64,000 nt of DNA from Dichetophora obliterata. Taxonomy: Eukaryota > Arthropoda > Insecta > Diptera > Sciomyzidae. A program made the translations under genes and the position numbers. Below are positions 21,532-31,918 of the stretch, piece after piece (the stretch's first letter is position 1; each line of letters starts with the position of its first letter). The notes beneath the pieces are model-generated. The model made no database searches, was not told where the DNA came from, and was given only the letters and a program-made list of their open reading frames with translations. The stretch spans positions 95,702,557 to 95,766,556 of the forward strand of contig OY986438.1 of the NCBI GenBank assembly GCA_963920525.1, in the 5' to 3' direction.

Positions 21532-21762
21532 GCAGCCCTATTCTGTCAAATTAACAAATTTTTAACCAGTATTTTAAATATTTCTATATGTTTGTTGTAA
21601 TTTTTTCAATTTTGATAAAAATTGTCAACTGCTTTTCAGTTATTGACAATTTCATTAACAAATTTTGTTTTTTGAGCTTTAAATTTTATATTGAAAACAA
21701 CAAACACATGGAAATATTCAAAATACTGGTTAACAATTTGTTAATTTGCCAGAACAGGGCTG
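21532..21762. mobile_element. Palindromic MITE nested in the foldback element
   Basis: The left end CAGCCCTATTCTGTCAAATT and right end AATTTGCCAGAACAGGGCTG mirror each other for about 75 bp. Arms share TTAACAAATT, ACCAGTATTTT and TTTGTTGT. It is inside the interior of 20911-23685. No coding. Confidence 0.75.
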
Positions 21763-21811
21763 TTAATTTGACGATATAGATAACAACAGCAAAAAATTTT
21801 TTATAAATATC

Positions 21812-22440
21812 TTAAGAAATCAAAAAAAAAAATATAACAGACAAACCTAAATCGTCGTGTCTACAATCTGTTAAAAAAACGGAACAAAAAAAAATTTTAT
21901 GAAATTGGTGAGAGAATTCAGTGGCATTAAAAGAATGTTTCATTTGGGCCTTACTAGTTTCTAAACGTACGCTTGATCTCTGTTGTCTTAACTTATGAAG
22001 AACCAATTCCTCACACCCCGCTGGAATAAGTATATCGGTTATGACATAAAATTTAAGAGTATGTAGTTGGTTACTTCGGTTATACATTTACCACTGGGAC
22101 GAAGAAGCAAGCTCGGCATTAATTCGCTGGAAATAGTCATGACTGCGTGCTTAGCTTTTATTAACATTCAGCCTACCGATATTTCGTCTATACCTTTTCC
22201 TGAACCTCATCATCAAATTACTGGTAATTAACATATCCATCATTTTTATTATTAAACGCAGATAACGGTTTATTTATTATTAAATGTATTTATAATGGTA
22301 TAGAATGAAAAACCATGTATAGATTCGAAAAACAATAAAAGCAGGTCAGATTTACCGATTGCGGTCAGTTTAGTGTTAACCTAGTTTGTGCTTGCAAGCG
22401 TACGATTCTAAGTACTTGAAGTTATTTCATATTTAAGGAG
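21812..22440. other. Foldback element interior, unassigned
   Basis: A minus-strand frame (21812-22087, 91 codons) has a non-random look (KFYVITDILIP, EELVLHKLRQQ), but I cannot assign it. Farther right, 22170-22230 reads on the minus strand like a stretch ahead of a Penelope ORF, which is only an impression. Confidence 0.3.
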
Positions 22441-22525
22441 GTAGTTCGGTTACTTGGATTCCTTTTTTCAAAATGTTTACTTCATGTTTCATTCAGATGA
22501 GAAACTCAATTTTTTTACATATCGA

Positions 22526-22653
22526 TGGCTTAATATAGAAAAGGCGTTTTTCTATAGATAACTTTTTAAATGCCTATTATATATAAAGTAGGCAACAAAT
22601 CGTAGCTTTCGCAAAAAAATACGAGTTACGCATTTTCTATATTAAGCCATTTA
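22526..22653. repeat. 22-bp inverted repeat, 128 bp apart
   Basis: ATGGCTTAATATAGAAAAGG at 22526 pairs with the reverse complement at 22632-22653, with one mismatch in 22. It could be the remnant of another small palindromic element inside the foldback interior. Confidence 0.6.
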
Positions 22654-23685
22654 TATAAAAGTACAAAAAATTATTTTGAAGTTCTCACCAGTTTTTGGTA
22701 ACATAAATTGTACATACTTTTATTAACAGATATCTTTCTGTTCCTGAAGTTAGAGAATGACGCGTTTTATATCAAGTTTTATGTTGGATTTCTTAAACCA
22801 ATTTTTAAATGAAAATACTTTAACCCGAATCACCCTGAATAAATTTTTTTTTAAATTTTTAGAATGACCTGTTAACGCAAATATAAAATGGTTTAAACAA
22901 AAATAAGCACATTTTAAGTGTTTGTGTTTGCGTGTCCATATGGCAACGACAGGGTGTTTCAGGTTAATTGTGAGCTATTTAGATCAAATAAGTTTGAAGA
23001 AGGCAACAACCCTGTATATATGTATATTAACCTTTTAAATTTTTTTTCTGTTCTTATCACTATCGTCAAATTGATAAGCAATGACAAAAAAATGAATAAC
23101 AAATGAATAAAGAATAAAAAATGAATAATAAATAACAAAAGAATAAAAAATGAGTAATGAATAACAAATGAATAATGAGTAACAAAAGAATAATGAATAA
23201 AAAATGAATAATGAATAAAAAATGAATAATGAATAAAAACTGAATAATGAATAACAAATGAATAAAGAATAAAAAATGAATAATGAATAAAATATGAATA
23301 ATGAATTGCAAATGAATAATGAATAAAAAATTAATAATGAATAAAAAATGAATAATGAATATCAAATGAATAAAGAATAAAAAATGAATAACGAATAAAA
23401 AATGAATAATGAATAAAAATAGAATAATTGAAAATTCCGCAATTCTTTGTGAATGGCATTCTTTGTGAATAGCATTCAAATGAATAAAAAATCTGATTCA
23501 TTATTCTGAATAACGAAAATGAATAATTGAAATGAATAATTAATCATTTTTATTAAATTGAGTGTGAATTAAAAATTTTATTTATAAATCAATTTTGCAT
23601 TCATTGAATGCATTCTTTTTTCGTTATTCATTGATTCATTTTTTTGTGATTTAAATCAAATTGAATGCATTCTTTTACAGCTCTG

Positions 23686-23786
23686 GCTTGGCTGAACATA
23701 TTTTGGAATGTGATCATCAAATCTCTGCCGAAAACTTCAAGCTCTTGGAAAAAGAGAGTAATGCAACTAGACCAACTGCATTATTC
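23686..23786 (+). pseudogene. Penelope-like element, 3' piece of the GIY-YIG endonuclease
   Basis: Continues the domain cut at 20910: after the duplicated GCTTGGCT it reads GLAEHILECDHQISAENFKL then LEKESNATR, the C-terminal part of the Penelope GIY-YIG nuclease (…SALAEHxLxxxH…). It then runs into a long hairpin. Confidence 0.85.
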
Positions 23787-23904
23787 TGTATCACGAACAT
23801 ACACACCAACGATGAAAAAGACACGAGAAGCAATATTTTCTTCCATACAAAATTGTATTGCTTCTCGTGTCTTTCTCATCGTTGGTGTGCATGCTCGTGA
23901 TACA
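23787..23904. repeat. 49-bp-arm hairpin next to the Penelope 3' end
   Basis: Left arm 23787-23835 and right arm 23856-23904 match at 46 of 49 positions. All three differences are A/G. The loop is 20 bases. It contains CACACCAACGATGA and GACACGAGAAGCAATA. Open frames that cross it are chance. Confidence 0.9.
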
Positions 23905-24059
23905 AGCTGATGATGCCATCTTAGGTGTCGATGCGTCCATTTAATTAAATAGATAAATGTTATAAAACTAAACGTTTTTGTTATTTTATTTCTTTATTCT
24001 TGTGCAAAGTTAAGGAGCAATAGAATTCACATCTTTAAAAAAACAAAAGCAATTGATGT

Positions 24060-24475
24060 GTTTATGTATATGTACACTTTACATACATATTATTAACAAC
24101 AACAAGAACAAAAGCCGCACAATAACAAACGATACGATTGCGAACTAAGCCAACAACCAAACCAACAACCATAACATCAGCATAAGCAGCTACTGAAGCA
24201 TCTTTTCTCATACAAATATATTAATTTTTTCTTCTGAAATGTTACAAATTTGTGACTTCATTAAAGAAGTGACACAACCCAAAGTTAGATATTAATTTCA
24301 TTCGTACACTAACTAATATTTTGGCATATATTTTTTTCTTTTTACGATGGATATTAAAGTCTGTAGGTATACCCCAAAGTGTCGACTAAAATTCTTAAAT
24401 GTGCTTGAAAAAATTTGTGAAAATGACCCCCATACAAACCGCGCTGTAAGACGTAATTCTATGTCAAATAACGGA
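24060..24475 (+). repeat. Direct repeat block B2 (partner 15280-15665)
   Basis: Right border of the second framework copy; collinear with A2. A short segment (24230-24290) has no counterpart in A2. Confidence 0.8.
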
Positions 24476-24780
24476 CAACTGTGGCCTTTTACGGCCGATT
24501 TATTCACAGAGTTTTAATGCTATCTAAACCGAGTATTAGACCAATTTTTAGTTTTCTCTGGAGTACTAACTCATTTCTTAACGGAGATCTATGGCAGAAA
24601 AGCTTCAATTTCAAACTCGGTTCTAGCTGATACTGAGTTTTAGCTGGAACTCCGAAATCGGAATTCTAGCAATCTTAAAACTCGGTCTTACGCTCGTTTT
24701 ATTTCTTTACATCAAAAAATAGAACTTTGTTTTGACAATTTGAGTGTCAAGTTGTCTATGATGTAACCCACATCATCAAA
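24476..24780. other. Spacer with repeated ACTCGGT phrase
   Basis: The phrase AACTCGGTxxTAGC or its variants occurs several times at 24630-24700. No gene. Confidence 0.4.
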
Positions 24781-24789
24781 CACTCTCAT

Positions 24790-25590
24790 CTTCTTAGAAC
24801 AATAGACGCTAAAGACAATTCAGATCTACTATAGTCTGATTTGAAATCCTTTGAAGTTTGGTGTTCTAAAAATAATATGTTTCTAAATCCAGCTAAATGC
24901 CAAACTATGACCTTTTCGCGAAAAAGGAATAATTTAATTTTTGCTTATAAGATACAAGATATTGCTTTAAGTCGTAAAGATGCTTTCAAATATCTTGGTA
25001 TATGCATGGATTCCAAGCTATCGTTTTACGTTCATATTGATTACATTTGTAAAAAAGCATCTTCTATGCTCGGGTTTATAAAACGCTGGGCCAAAGAATT
25101 TAATAGTATGATCACAACTACAACGCTGTATTATGCAATTGTGCGACCTCACTTAGAATATGCAAGTCAAGTTTTTTCCCCAAGTTACAATGTACATGTT
25201 GAACGTATAGAGAGAATCTAAAAAGGTTTTGTTCGGTTTGCTCTAAGAGGCTTAAGTTGAATTGATACTTTAAACCTTCCTCCTTATGAGGATCGTTTAA
25301 AACTATTAAAAATGGAATCTCTAAATGAGCGAAGGAAATCTGCGTCTATTTGCATCAACTCATAACTGGTGTGTTCGATTCACCAGAACTCCTAACTCTT
25401 ATAAATTTTAACACTAACCGTAGAACCAGTAGAAACTTTTACAATTTAATTTACTTATCTTTTAGTAGAACAAATTATATGGCTACTGCTCCTTTAAATC
25501 GCATGAGTACCTTTGTTAACAACTGTAGCTTTTTTGATGTTAACTTATGGAAAGGTCAACTCAAAAGCAGAATGAAAACTAATGTATGAT
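24790..25590 (+). pseudogene. Jockey-type LINE reverse transcriptase, C-terminal part
   Basis: Open frame 24841-25221 followed by stops and a frame change to 25350-25589. It reads SFEVWCSKNNMFLNPAKCQ, FKYLGICMDSKLSF, YAIVRPHLEYASQVFSP and VERIERI, then (after TAA at 25219) the LPPYEDRLKLLKMESL region and FNTNRRTSRNF. This is the thumb and connection region that follows the RT palm in Jockey-superfamily LINEs, with PxKC and YLGxxxD hallmarks. The catalytic YADD and everything upstream are missing; no A-rich tail is obvious. It is inactive. Confidence 0.87.
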
Positions 25591-25730
25591 TAGATCTATG
25601 TAAACGCATGGTTAGTTGTTATGTCTTGTGTTGTCCTTTAGCCAAAACCCTTATTATGGTGGGTAAATTTTTCTCACTTTAGATTGTTTGGATATCGTTG
25701 AGATATTTTAAATGTTATTTGGGCTGGTTC

Positions 25731-26074
25731 TTAACCCATTAATGCTCAATACAAGAATCCGTTGAGTTTAGCTTTTAAAATTTTCAGCATAAATTTGTAT
25801 TATTATAAGACGGAAAACTCTGAAGTTTAAAAAAAATTCAAAGGATTTGGGTGTGGCGAAGCATATGATCATAAACGCATAAGGGGTCCTTAAGTAGAGA
25901 AATAAAAATAAACAAAAAAAAAATAGAAAAATGATAAATTGGAAACAAAAAGGATTAAAATGTCATTTTTTTTTTTAAAAAAGCCTACTTTTGGCTTTCT
26001 CACACTGTTGGAAGCAAAAGTTTTACAGTGGGTGAGGATTTTTGAGGCAACATACGTTGTCATTAATGGGTTAA
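25731..26074. mobile_element. piggyBac-type MITE, TTAA target
   Basis: TTAA|CCCATTAATG at 25731 and CATTAATGGG|TTAA ending 26074: exact 10-bp inverted ends flanked by TTAA, as piggyBac-superfamily elements leave. 344 bp, with no coding. Confidence 0.8.
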
Positions 26075-26342
26075 GATGATTTAATGCGGAGAAAGTGCGA
26101 AAAAGCTATAGTAGCTGAACTCTATTGTTATTATATTGTGGTATGGTTTGTTTCAATAAATTTACTATAAAGGGTATCATGCTAAGCGTGATAGTATTAA
26201 TTTTTTTTAGACTGAACCAACGCTCAGGGGATGCCCCCTATAAGCGTATAAGCATTGTGTTGATTCGGAAGATGGGTGATAGTTAGTTAGAGGGTGGATA
26301 GATGGAGAAGTGTCTGTGAAGATTTGCTTTAAATTTGCCTAC

Positions 26343-26960
26343 TCTATTACTTTACTCTATTAGCAAGACCCCACTCACAAATGCTGCTGTTGTCCACAAA
26401 CGAATGTATTGGGTTATGTGTCAACGACAGAATGTCGTTGATAAAAACCAGAAACAAGGTTGGCGATAGAACTGAACCCTTCGGTACTCCTTCGTTGATG
26501 GCGTGCCCCTTTGACGAAATACCGTCAACTACAACACGAATCGTTCTGTCCTTGAGGAAACACTTGATCCATCGAGCAACGTTACCTCCAAAACCATATG
26601 CAATAAGTTTTGACACGAGCGCTTAATGCCACACTTGGTCAAACGCTTTTGATATATCCAGAGAAACAGCCCTGCTCTCGAGTAAAAATTGATCGCATTG
26701 ATTCCATTTTTCAATTAAAAACGCCATCAGACCATACTGCTCCTGATAGTTACGGAGCAACGTTGAAGTTAATTACGCTCTCTTTAACTTTGGAAAGTGT
26801 AGAGCATATCGCAATGGGTCGGTAGTTTACAGTGTTCGTGGCATCGCCCTTTTAAGGTACCGGCTACACATTTGCCACCTTCCAACAAAATGGAAATACT
26901 CCTGTTCTGTAGGAGATGTTGAAAAGGTTGCGCAAAGGCTGAGCCAACGAAGAAGCACAT
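26343..26960 (-). pseudogene. Jockey-type LINE reverse transcriptase, palm region
   Basis: On the minus strand, in broken frames: LAQPLRNLFNISYRTGVFP (about 26945-26890), VNYRPIAICSTLSKV (26835-26790), FLLESRAVSLDISKAFDQVW (26700-26640, catalytic first Asp in DISKAFD), LIAYGFGGNVARWIKCFL and EGVPKGSVLSPTLFLVFIND (26610-26410). The YADD box is altered to FVDN near 26390. Fragment truncated at both ends. It lies head-to-head with the + strand LINE at 24790-25590 but covers a different part, so the two are separate insertions. Confidence 0.87.
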
Positions 26961-26961
26961 T

Positions 26962-29744
26962 TATTTTATGATGTGGTATGATATGGTACGATATGATGTA
27001 TTATGGTATAAAAATATGAAGGCATGTATCAGAGATCTGCAACAAGCGCTTCGCTTGTGCCTAACGCACTCTCCTTCTTCACTACATTTTCTGTTTTCTC
27101 AGGCATTCGCATTCCTCAAACAATTCTGTTTGCGTCGCATTAACTCACTCTCTTTTTTAATGTAGAGTGCGAACTATGCTCTCACTCTCTGCTCTACAAT
27201 ATGTGTTTGCTTCGATCCTCACGTTGAGAATTGGGCGAATAAACGAACAAACATAGTGAATATAGTGATAATTTTGCCTGCTTCACGAATCAGCTGAGAG
27301 TTGTGAGAGTCTACGAACAAACATTGCGAATATAGTGAAAATTCGGCCTGCTTCGAGATAAAGCTTCATTGTTAATGGGACTCGCCAAATGCTTTGAGTT
27401 GTGCAATTTGCCTTATTTGGAAAAAAATTTGAAAAAACCTATTATATGCAGGCCAATCTACTCTAGCTGGTGTTCATGATCTTCGTAATTGAATCCTGTG
27501 ACATTCATCTTGCAATCTTTCCTTTTTTTATTTCCTGTGCACGATAAACATCAGCGTAGTTGAAATCAGCGCAATAGCTAACTGCGTAGATGACTCGCTG
27601 TGATTCGCTCAAGCATTGAGAGTCATGCGAATAGTTTATTAACTTTCTGTGAATAGGGCGAGTGAGGAGCTTTGAGAAGCTGAGTGTTTGTAGCTTTATC
27701 TATTCGTTACAGCGAGTCTCTTAAGCAATACCGTGATGAATAGCAAGCTTAGCGAAGTTTACTTTTTGAGCGAGTCCACATTTTGTATTCGTATATTCGT
27801 TGAAAGAGAATGCAATGCACGATAGCTACTCTCATATTCAACGAGTGCTTATATGTATTAGTGAAGCCACTCATGCAATTCTCTGGTATGTATGATGGTA
27901 AGGTGTAAAGGTATAATATGATGTGTATACATCTTCCAGCCACAATTTGTACAACTTAGTTGTACTTCGAGTAATACTACTCGTCTACTATAAAATTATA
28001 AAATTATAAGCATTTAACCACAAAAAATTTTCTTTTTTTTTTTTTTTTTGAAGGTCTTACATCATTTTTTCGAAATTACTTACATCGAAAAAATATAATA
28101 ATAGCTTAGTCCAAAAAACATTTTCCTTACACTTCAGTGTATTATTTCCTTCTTTTTGAAAAATGATAATAATTTGCTTGATCCAATATAATAATTTTAT
28201 TTTCTCATTCATAATTTATCATTTTCTTATAACAAGAAAATATCTTAGTCGATTATAAAGTCTATAGCGAATAGTTTTGCGAATGATGTCTTCATTTATT
28301 TTCCGGTAGTTAATAATTGATATTGACTGTGAAATGGTTTGCAATGTTGTCGATGGGATAAACAAGAAGCTTGAATGTGAAAATTTCCGTGTCTTCTTTT
28401 TGCTAAATAAAATCCAAGGACAGAACAAAAAATATTTTAAGAACATCGGTCTGATTTTGAACCAAAAATTGTGGTTGTATATTATTTCGCTTTAATAACA
28501 ATAAATATATAATTTTTTTCAAATATTTATTTTTAAATCTTATACAAATTCATGAGATACTTTAATATTATTTGAAGACTGTTTGCAATATGTGTTGTGG
28601 TTTTTGTGCTTTGACAGAACGTTATTTCTTAACAGCTCTTCCCCCCCCCCCCTACGAAACGAAATTTATTTTTTTAACAGTATTATTTTGTTAATATTTT
28701 ATCGATTGAAATTTGAGCTTTTAATTTTGTTCTGTTTCGATATTTTTAATCAGTGGCTCGTATGTGAAAAATTGCTTTATCTTATCATCCTTTGGTAAAC
28801 CACATTTTAGGACACTCATTTCATTTTTCAGAATTTCGGTTCATATGGCCGAAACCAAAGTATCCCTTTGATACATGGTACAAAGTACATAGTTGAGGTG
28901 CAGTTGGTCACCTTAAAACCTAAATATGCTGAAGACCGTCATAGCTTAAACATCACCTCACAGCATTTTGCAAAAATGCGACATATTTCTCAGACATTCA
29001 TACACAACGTCAACATTTATTTTCTGAACCATCCTAAAAATATGCCACAAAGAATTTGTGGAAAATGCTGACCAGCTAGAAATGTGCTGCCCCAGTGGAA
29101 GCTATAAAAAATGTGTGCCACATAAAAGTTAAGATTATAAAACAAAAATATAAACAAAGAAGCCAACAAAAACACAAAAACAAATTAAAAAAAATTTTCA
29201 CCAACATAGTTGCATGCAACAGGCACCATCTCGAAATTAAGGAAATGTTGCAGCAAAATTTATCGCACGTCGCATCGCTCAACAACAATTTTTAAACAAA
29301 ACTGAACGCATTTTTAATGCAACGTTGCTAAATTTAGCAATTGCTCACACGCCGGGTGTAGATGCGTCACAACAGCAACATTTGAAATTTTATTTGAAGA
29401 TAAAAATCAAAAGAAAACATTTAAAATTTTTGCACAGGAGATCAACGACGAGAGCAACCAGCAACTAGTTGCAGAAAAGTATTAATAATATCTGAACGGC
29501 AACTTAAAATAAGCAGCAATAGCAACAAGTTTAGGGCAGCCAACAACTGCAGCCAGCCGCACCAAGAAATCAACAACAACAACGTCATCTAGATCTACAT
29601 TTTAATGGCGCAAAAACAAGTGAAAGTTTTATGAAAATATTGAAAAAGACAACAATCTAAAAATAGGTGGCAACGATGATTTGTAAATTCTTGCTGCCAT
29701 TTCATCGAAATTTTTCTTTTGTAAATTAATTATGTCAGACATGT
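26962..29744. other. Long gene-free stretch
   Basis: Holds an ATGATGTGGTATG-type impure repeat (26966-27010); two copies of a CGAACAAACAT(A/T)G(T/C)GAATATAG unit about 71 bp apart (27243-27355); a 13-base C-run at 28644; and CAA-rich sequence from 29290 on. No gene is supported. Confidence 0.55.
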
Positions 29745-29800
29745 TGTTAATAGTCGCAACAACATCAACAACAACAGCAACAGCAACAGCAGGAAGACAA
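29745..29800 (+). repeat. CAA/CAG microsatellite
   Basis: An AACAACATCAACAACAACAG-type run changing to CAGCAACAGCAACAG. Such runs are frequent in fly untranslated regions and coding opa repeats. Here no open frame supports coding. Confidence 0.7.
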
Positions 29801-29905
29801 CTGTATCGAGCAAAGCATCCCTGTAAATTATTTGCTACATTTTAATTAGAATTCAAAATTTTTATTGCGATATAAAAAAATATATAATTAGTTTTCACCT
29901 CAAAT

Positions 29906-30257
29906 CTATTCTAAAACCATTTCAACATTAGGTTCTGCTGAAAAATAAACTCCTCTAGCGCTACGCAAAACATCGAAAATAGCCGTCATGCATAAATCGG
30001 AAATTTGTTTTAATCTTACTAATGCGATAATCTTTGAAAATATGCTATTTTTAGCTGTGTTTTTATTTTTGTTTTCTTGCTGAAATATAAATAAAAATGT
30101 TCCTTACCCTTTATTTCCACATCCGTAAAGGGTTTCTTTTTGACAGACTGTAAAAAAAAATAAAAAAAAGTTAATATAAGAGAAAGTTTCTAAAACTATT
30201 TTCAAAGTGAGCTCCTACCTTTGTGGTGCGTTTCCCCATCAATGCTGTGCCTAGCAT
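29906..30257 (-). CDS. Candidate three small exons, 3' end of an unidentified gene
   Basis: On the minus strand: an acceptor TTTTCTTTTCAG, exon 30257-30219 (39 nt), donor GTAGGA; a 71-bp intron ending TTTTTTTTTACAG, exon 30147-30108 (40 nt), donor GTAAGG; a 170-bp intron ending TTTATTTTTCAG, then exon 29937 to the stop TAG at 29908-29906. In one phase the join reads GTALMGKRTTK, SVKKKPFTDVEIK and EPNVEMVLE, then stop: a basic-then-acidic tail. The last acceptor is CAGCAG, so use of either AG would add or drop one residue. A second phase is also open through the first two exons and stops early in the third. I do not recognise the protein. Upstream exons should lie above 30260; none was found. 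Three well-formed splice signals in 350 bp could still be chance. Confidence 0.35.
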
Positions 30258-31500
30258 CTGAAAAGAAAAGTGAGTGGTTTTGAGATTTCGAAATTTTTTT
30301 AGATAGTTCTAACAAAGTAAATAAAGTTTCAAGTGGTTTTCCCAAAACCAAAGCAATTGTGCTCTTCGATCAGCGCACAGTGGCTCGATCTGGCATTTCT
30401 CGTTGCAAGAACCATGATTTCTGAACGAATTGAGAAAAAAAGGGATACAGCTTTTTTGTGCAAGATTTGATTCTGATAGAGTGCTGATTAATTTTTGAAG
30501 GTAGGCTTTCTGAAGTGTATAACAAAGTAAATTGTATCTTTCGTTTCTTAAACTTTAAATAAAAATATTATAATGATGAGAAACAATTCAGGTTTTTAAA
30601 GAACTGATAGCTTTATTTACATGTTAAAATTTTGAAAAAAATAATATATTTCAATTTTCTTAAAGTAAAATATTTTAAAAGTATTCTTCAAAAATTTCAG
30701 ACTAATCGGATTATTATTTATGTAGATAACTTTTAATATGGATTTTTTTTACTTAACTTAACTTCTCCTTCACATGATTCTGAAAATATTGAATTTATTA
30801 ACAAAGAACTACAATTGAAGCGTCGCACAGTGGTCAAAAAGGTAGTTTTTTTTGGAAAGAAGTCTGCAACTTTTGACACAGTTGAGATATTGAAAAAATT
30901 TGTTTTTACCAGATTTTGAAAACAACAAGTATAAGTTTTCTTTTGTAAAAACTTAAAATTATCATAGTTTCTCTTTTTTTAAATTGTGTAAATTACGAAT
31001 CTTGTAGCGTACCAAAAGAGTAATGTTTGGAGCGTTTTTTTCACAGAAATAAGATGAATAAGACATGGAAATTTTAACCAGAAAATAATATTGGTCAACA
31101 GTATGAAGGAGTATTATTTTTCCAATATTAAACATTTGCATCGGACATCAATCCTTATAGAATCATGCAGGCAATATAAATGTTTTTGTCCGAAAAACAT
31201 TTCCTGAAGAAAATCGTTGATGATGCTCAGCTTGCCCTAATGAGCCATCACAACCCCATTTACTTATTAAAATAAAATTGTCCTCAGGAATACTTTTAAA
31301 ATCTATTTCAGATTAACTCTCAGATTTCAGATTTACTCTCAGAGTACTTAAAATGTTGAAATTATTTTTACTATAATAATCGCACTTAAAGCCATGGCAG
31401 AACTAGAGAAGGTGAGAATGCATTTCGTACTTCGTTCTCTTTTTCATATCCAAAATTGTCAAAGTCAGCTTTTTTCGAATGAGAACAAAATTAAATCAAT
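30258..31500. other. Gene-free AT-rich stretch
   Basis: No gene or element recognised. If the candidate exons on its left are real, this would be intron. Confidence 0.5.
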
Positions 31501-31731
31501 AGCCGCATTTAGCGGAGTCAGCAGTTGATAACTGACTATTGTCGTAAAATTCCTTGAGAAACCTTTGCAATTAAATTATTTACATAATTAAATAATTATA
31601 ATAATCAAATTAAATAATTTTCAACTTTTTAACGTTTAGAGTAACAACACATTCAGAGAAAAACATCGCTCACAAAGGTATCGCTACTCCAACAGTTCAC
31701 AACAGTTGACTCCACTGAATGCGGCCAATTT
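31501..31731. mobile_element. Possible MITE with GGCCGCATT ends
   Basis: AGCCGCATTTAGCGGAGTCA at 31501 mirrors TTGACTCCACTGAATGCGGCC ending 31731 at most positions, including the GTTGA/TCAAC that follows. No coding and no clear target duplication. Confidence 0.55.
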
Positions 31732-31918
31732 TCGCTTTCTCATCGTTTACAGATTTTCTTTGGCTTTTTCTCTTAGTGATTAAAAAAAAATTATCATCTA
31801 AATGCTAGCTGGGGATTATTGAAAGCAAATTCAGTCATTGTATGTTTGACAATCAAGCAAATAGTTTTATAGCACGTTTTGGCTCACATCACTTCAGAAA
31901 ATGAAAATGGGAGCATGA

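Larger units (their letters stand above)
20911..23685. mobile_element. hAT-type foldback element with tandem subrepeats, 2775 bp
   Basis: The ends are CAGAGCTGTAAA (20911) and TTTTACAGCTCTG (23685). The 8-bp duplication GCTTGGCT is exact (20903-20910 and 23686-23693), diagnostic of hAT-type insertion. The inverted arms are about 590 bp: a unique outer 240 bp with GAATGCATTC and TCACAAAGAATG phrases, then an array of about 18 copies of an 18-bp unit (TTCATTATTCATTTTTTA) at 21155-21490, mirrored at 23090-23425. The unit changes slightly from copy to copy. The long overlapping frames in the array are low-complexity and are not genes. The 1.6-kb interior has no transposase. It splits a Penelope element, so it is younger than that copy. 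Confidence 0.92.

Noticed and set aside
21039..21600. Three overlapping frames of 130-171 codons in the foldback arm (and a mirrored one at 23066-23479)
   Set aside because: They follow from the 18-bp array, whose length is a multiple of three, so all frames stay open. Composition is Phe/Ile/Leu/His low-complexity.
24790..26960. The two LINE pieces as one element split by inversion
   Set aside because: They cover different RT regions with different sequence style and lack a shared breakpoint; two separate insertions are simpler, though not proved.
28868..29295. Open frames near 28868-29071 and 29076-29295 as possible gene ends
   Set aside because: No recognisable domain, no splice support, and the second is CAA/AAC-biased.
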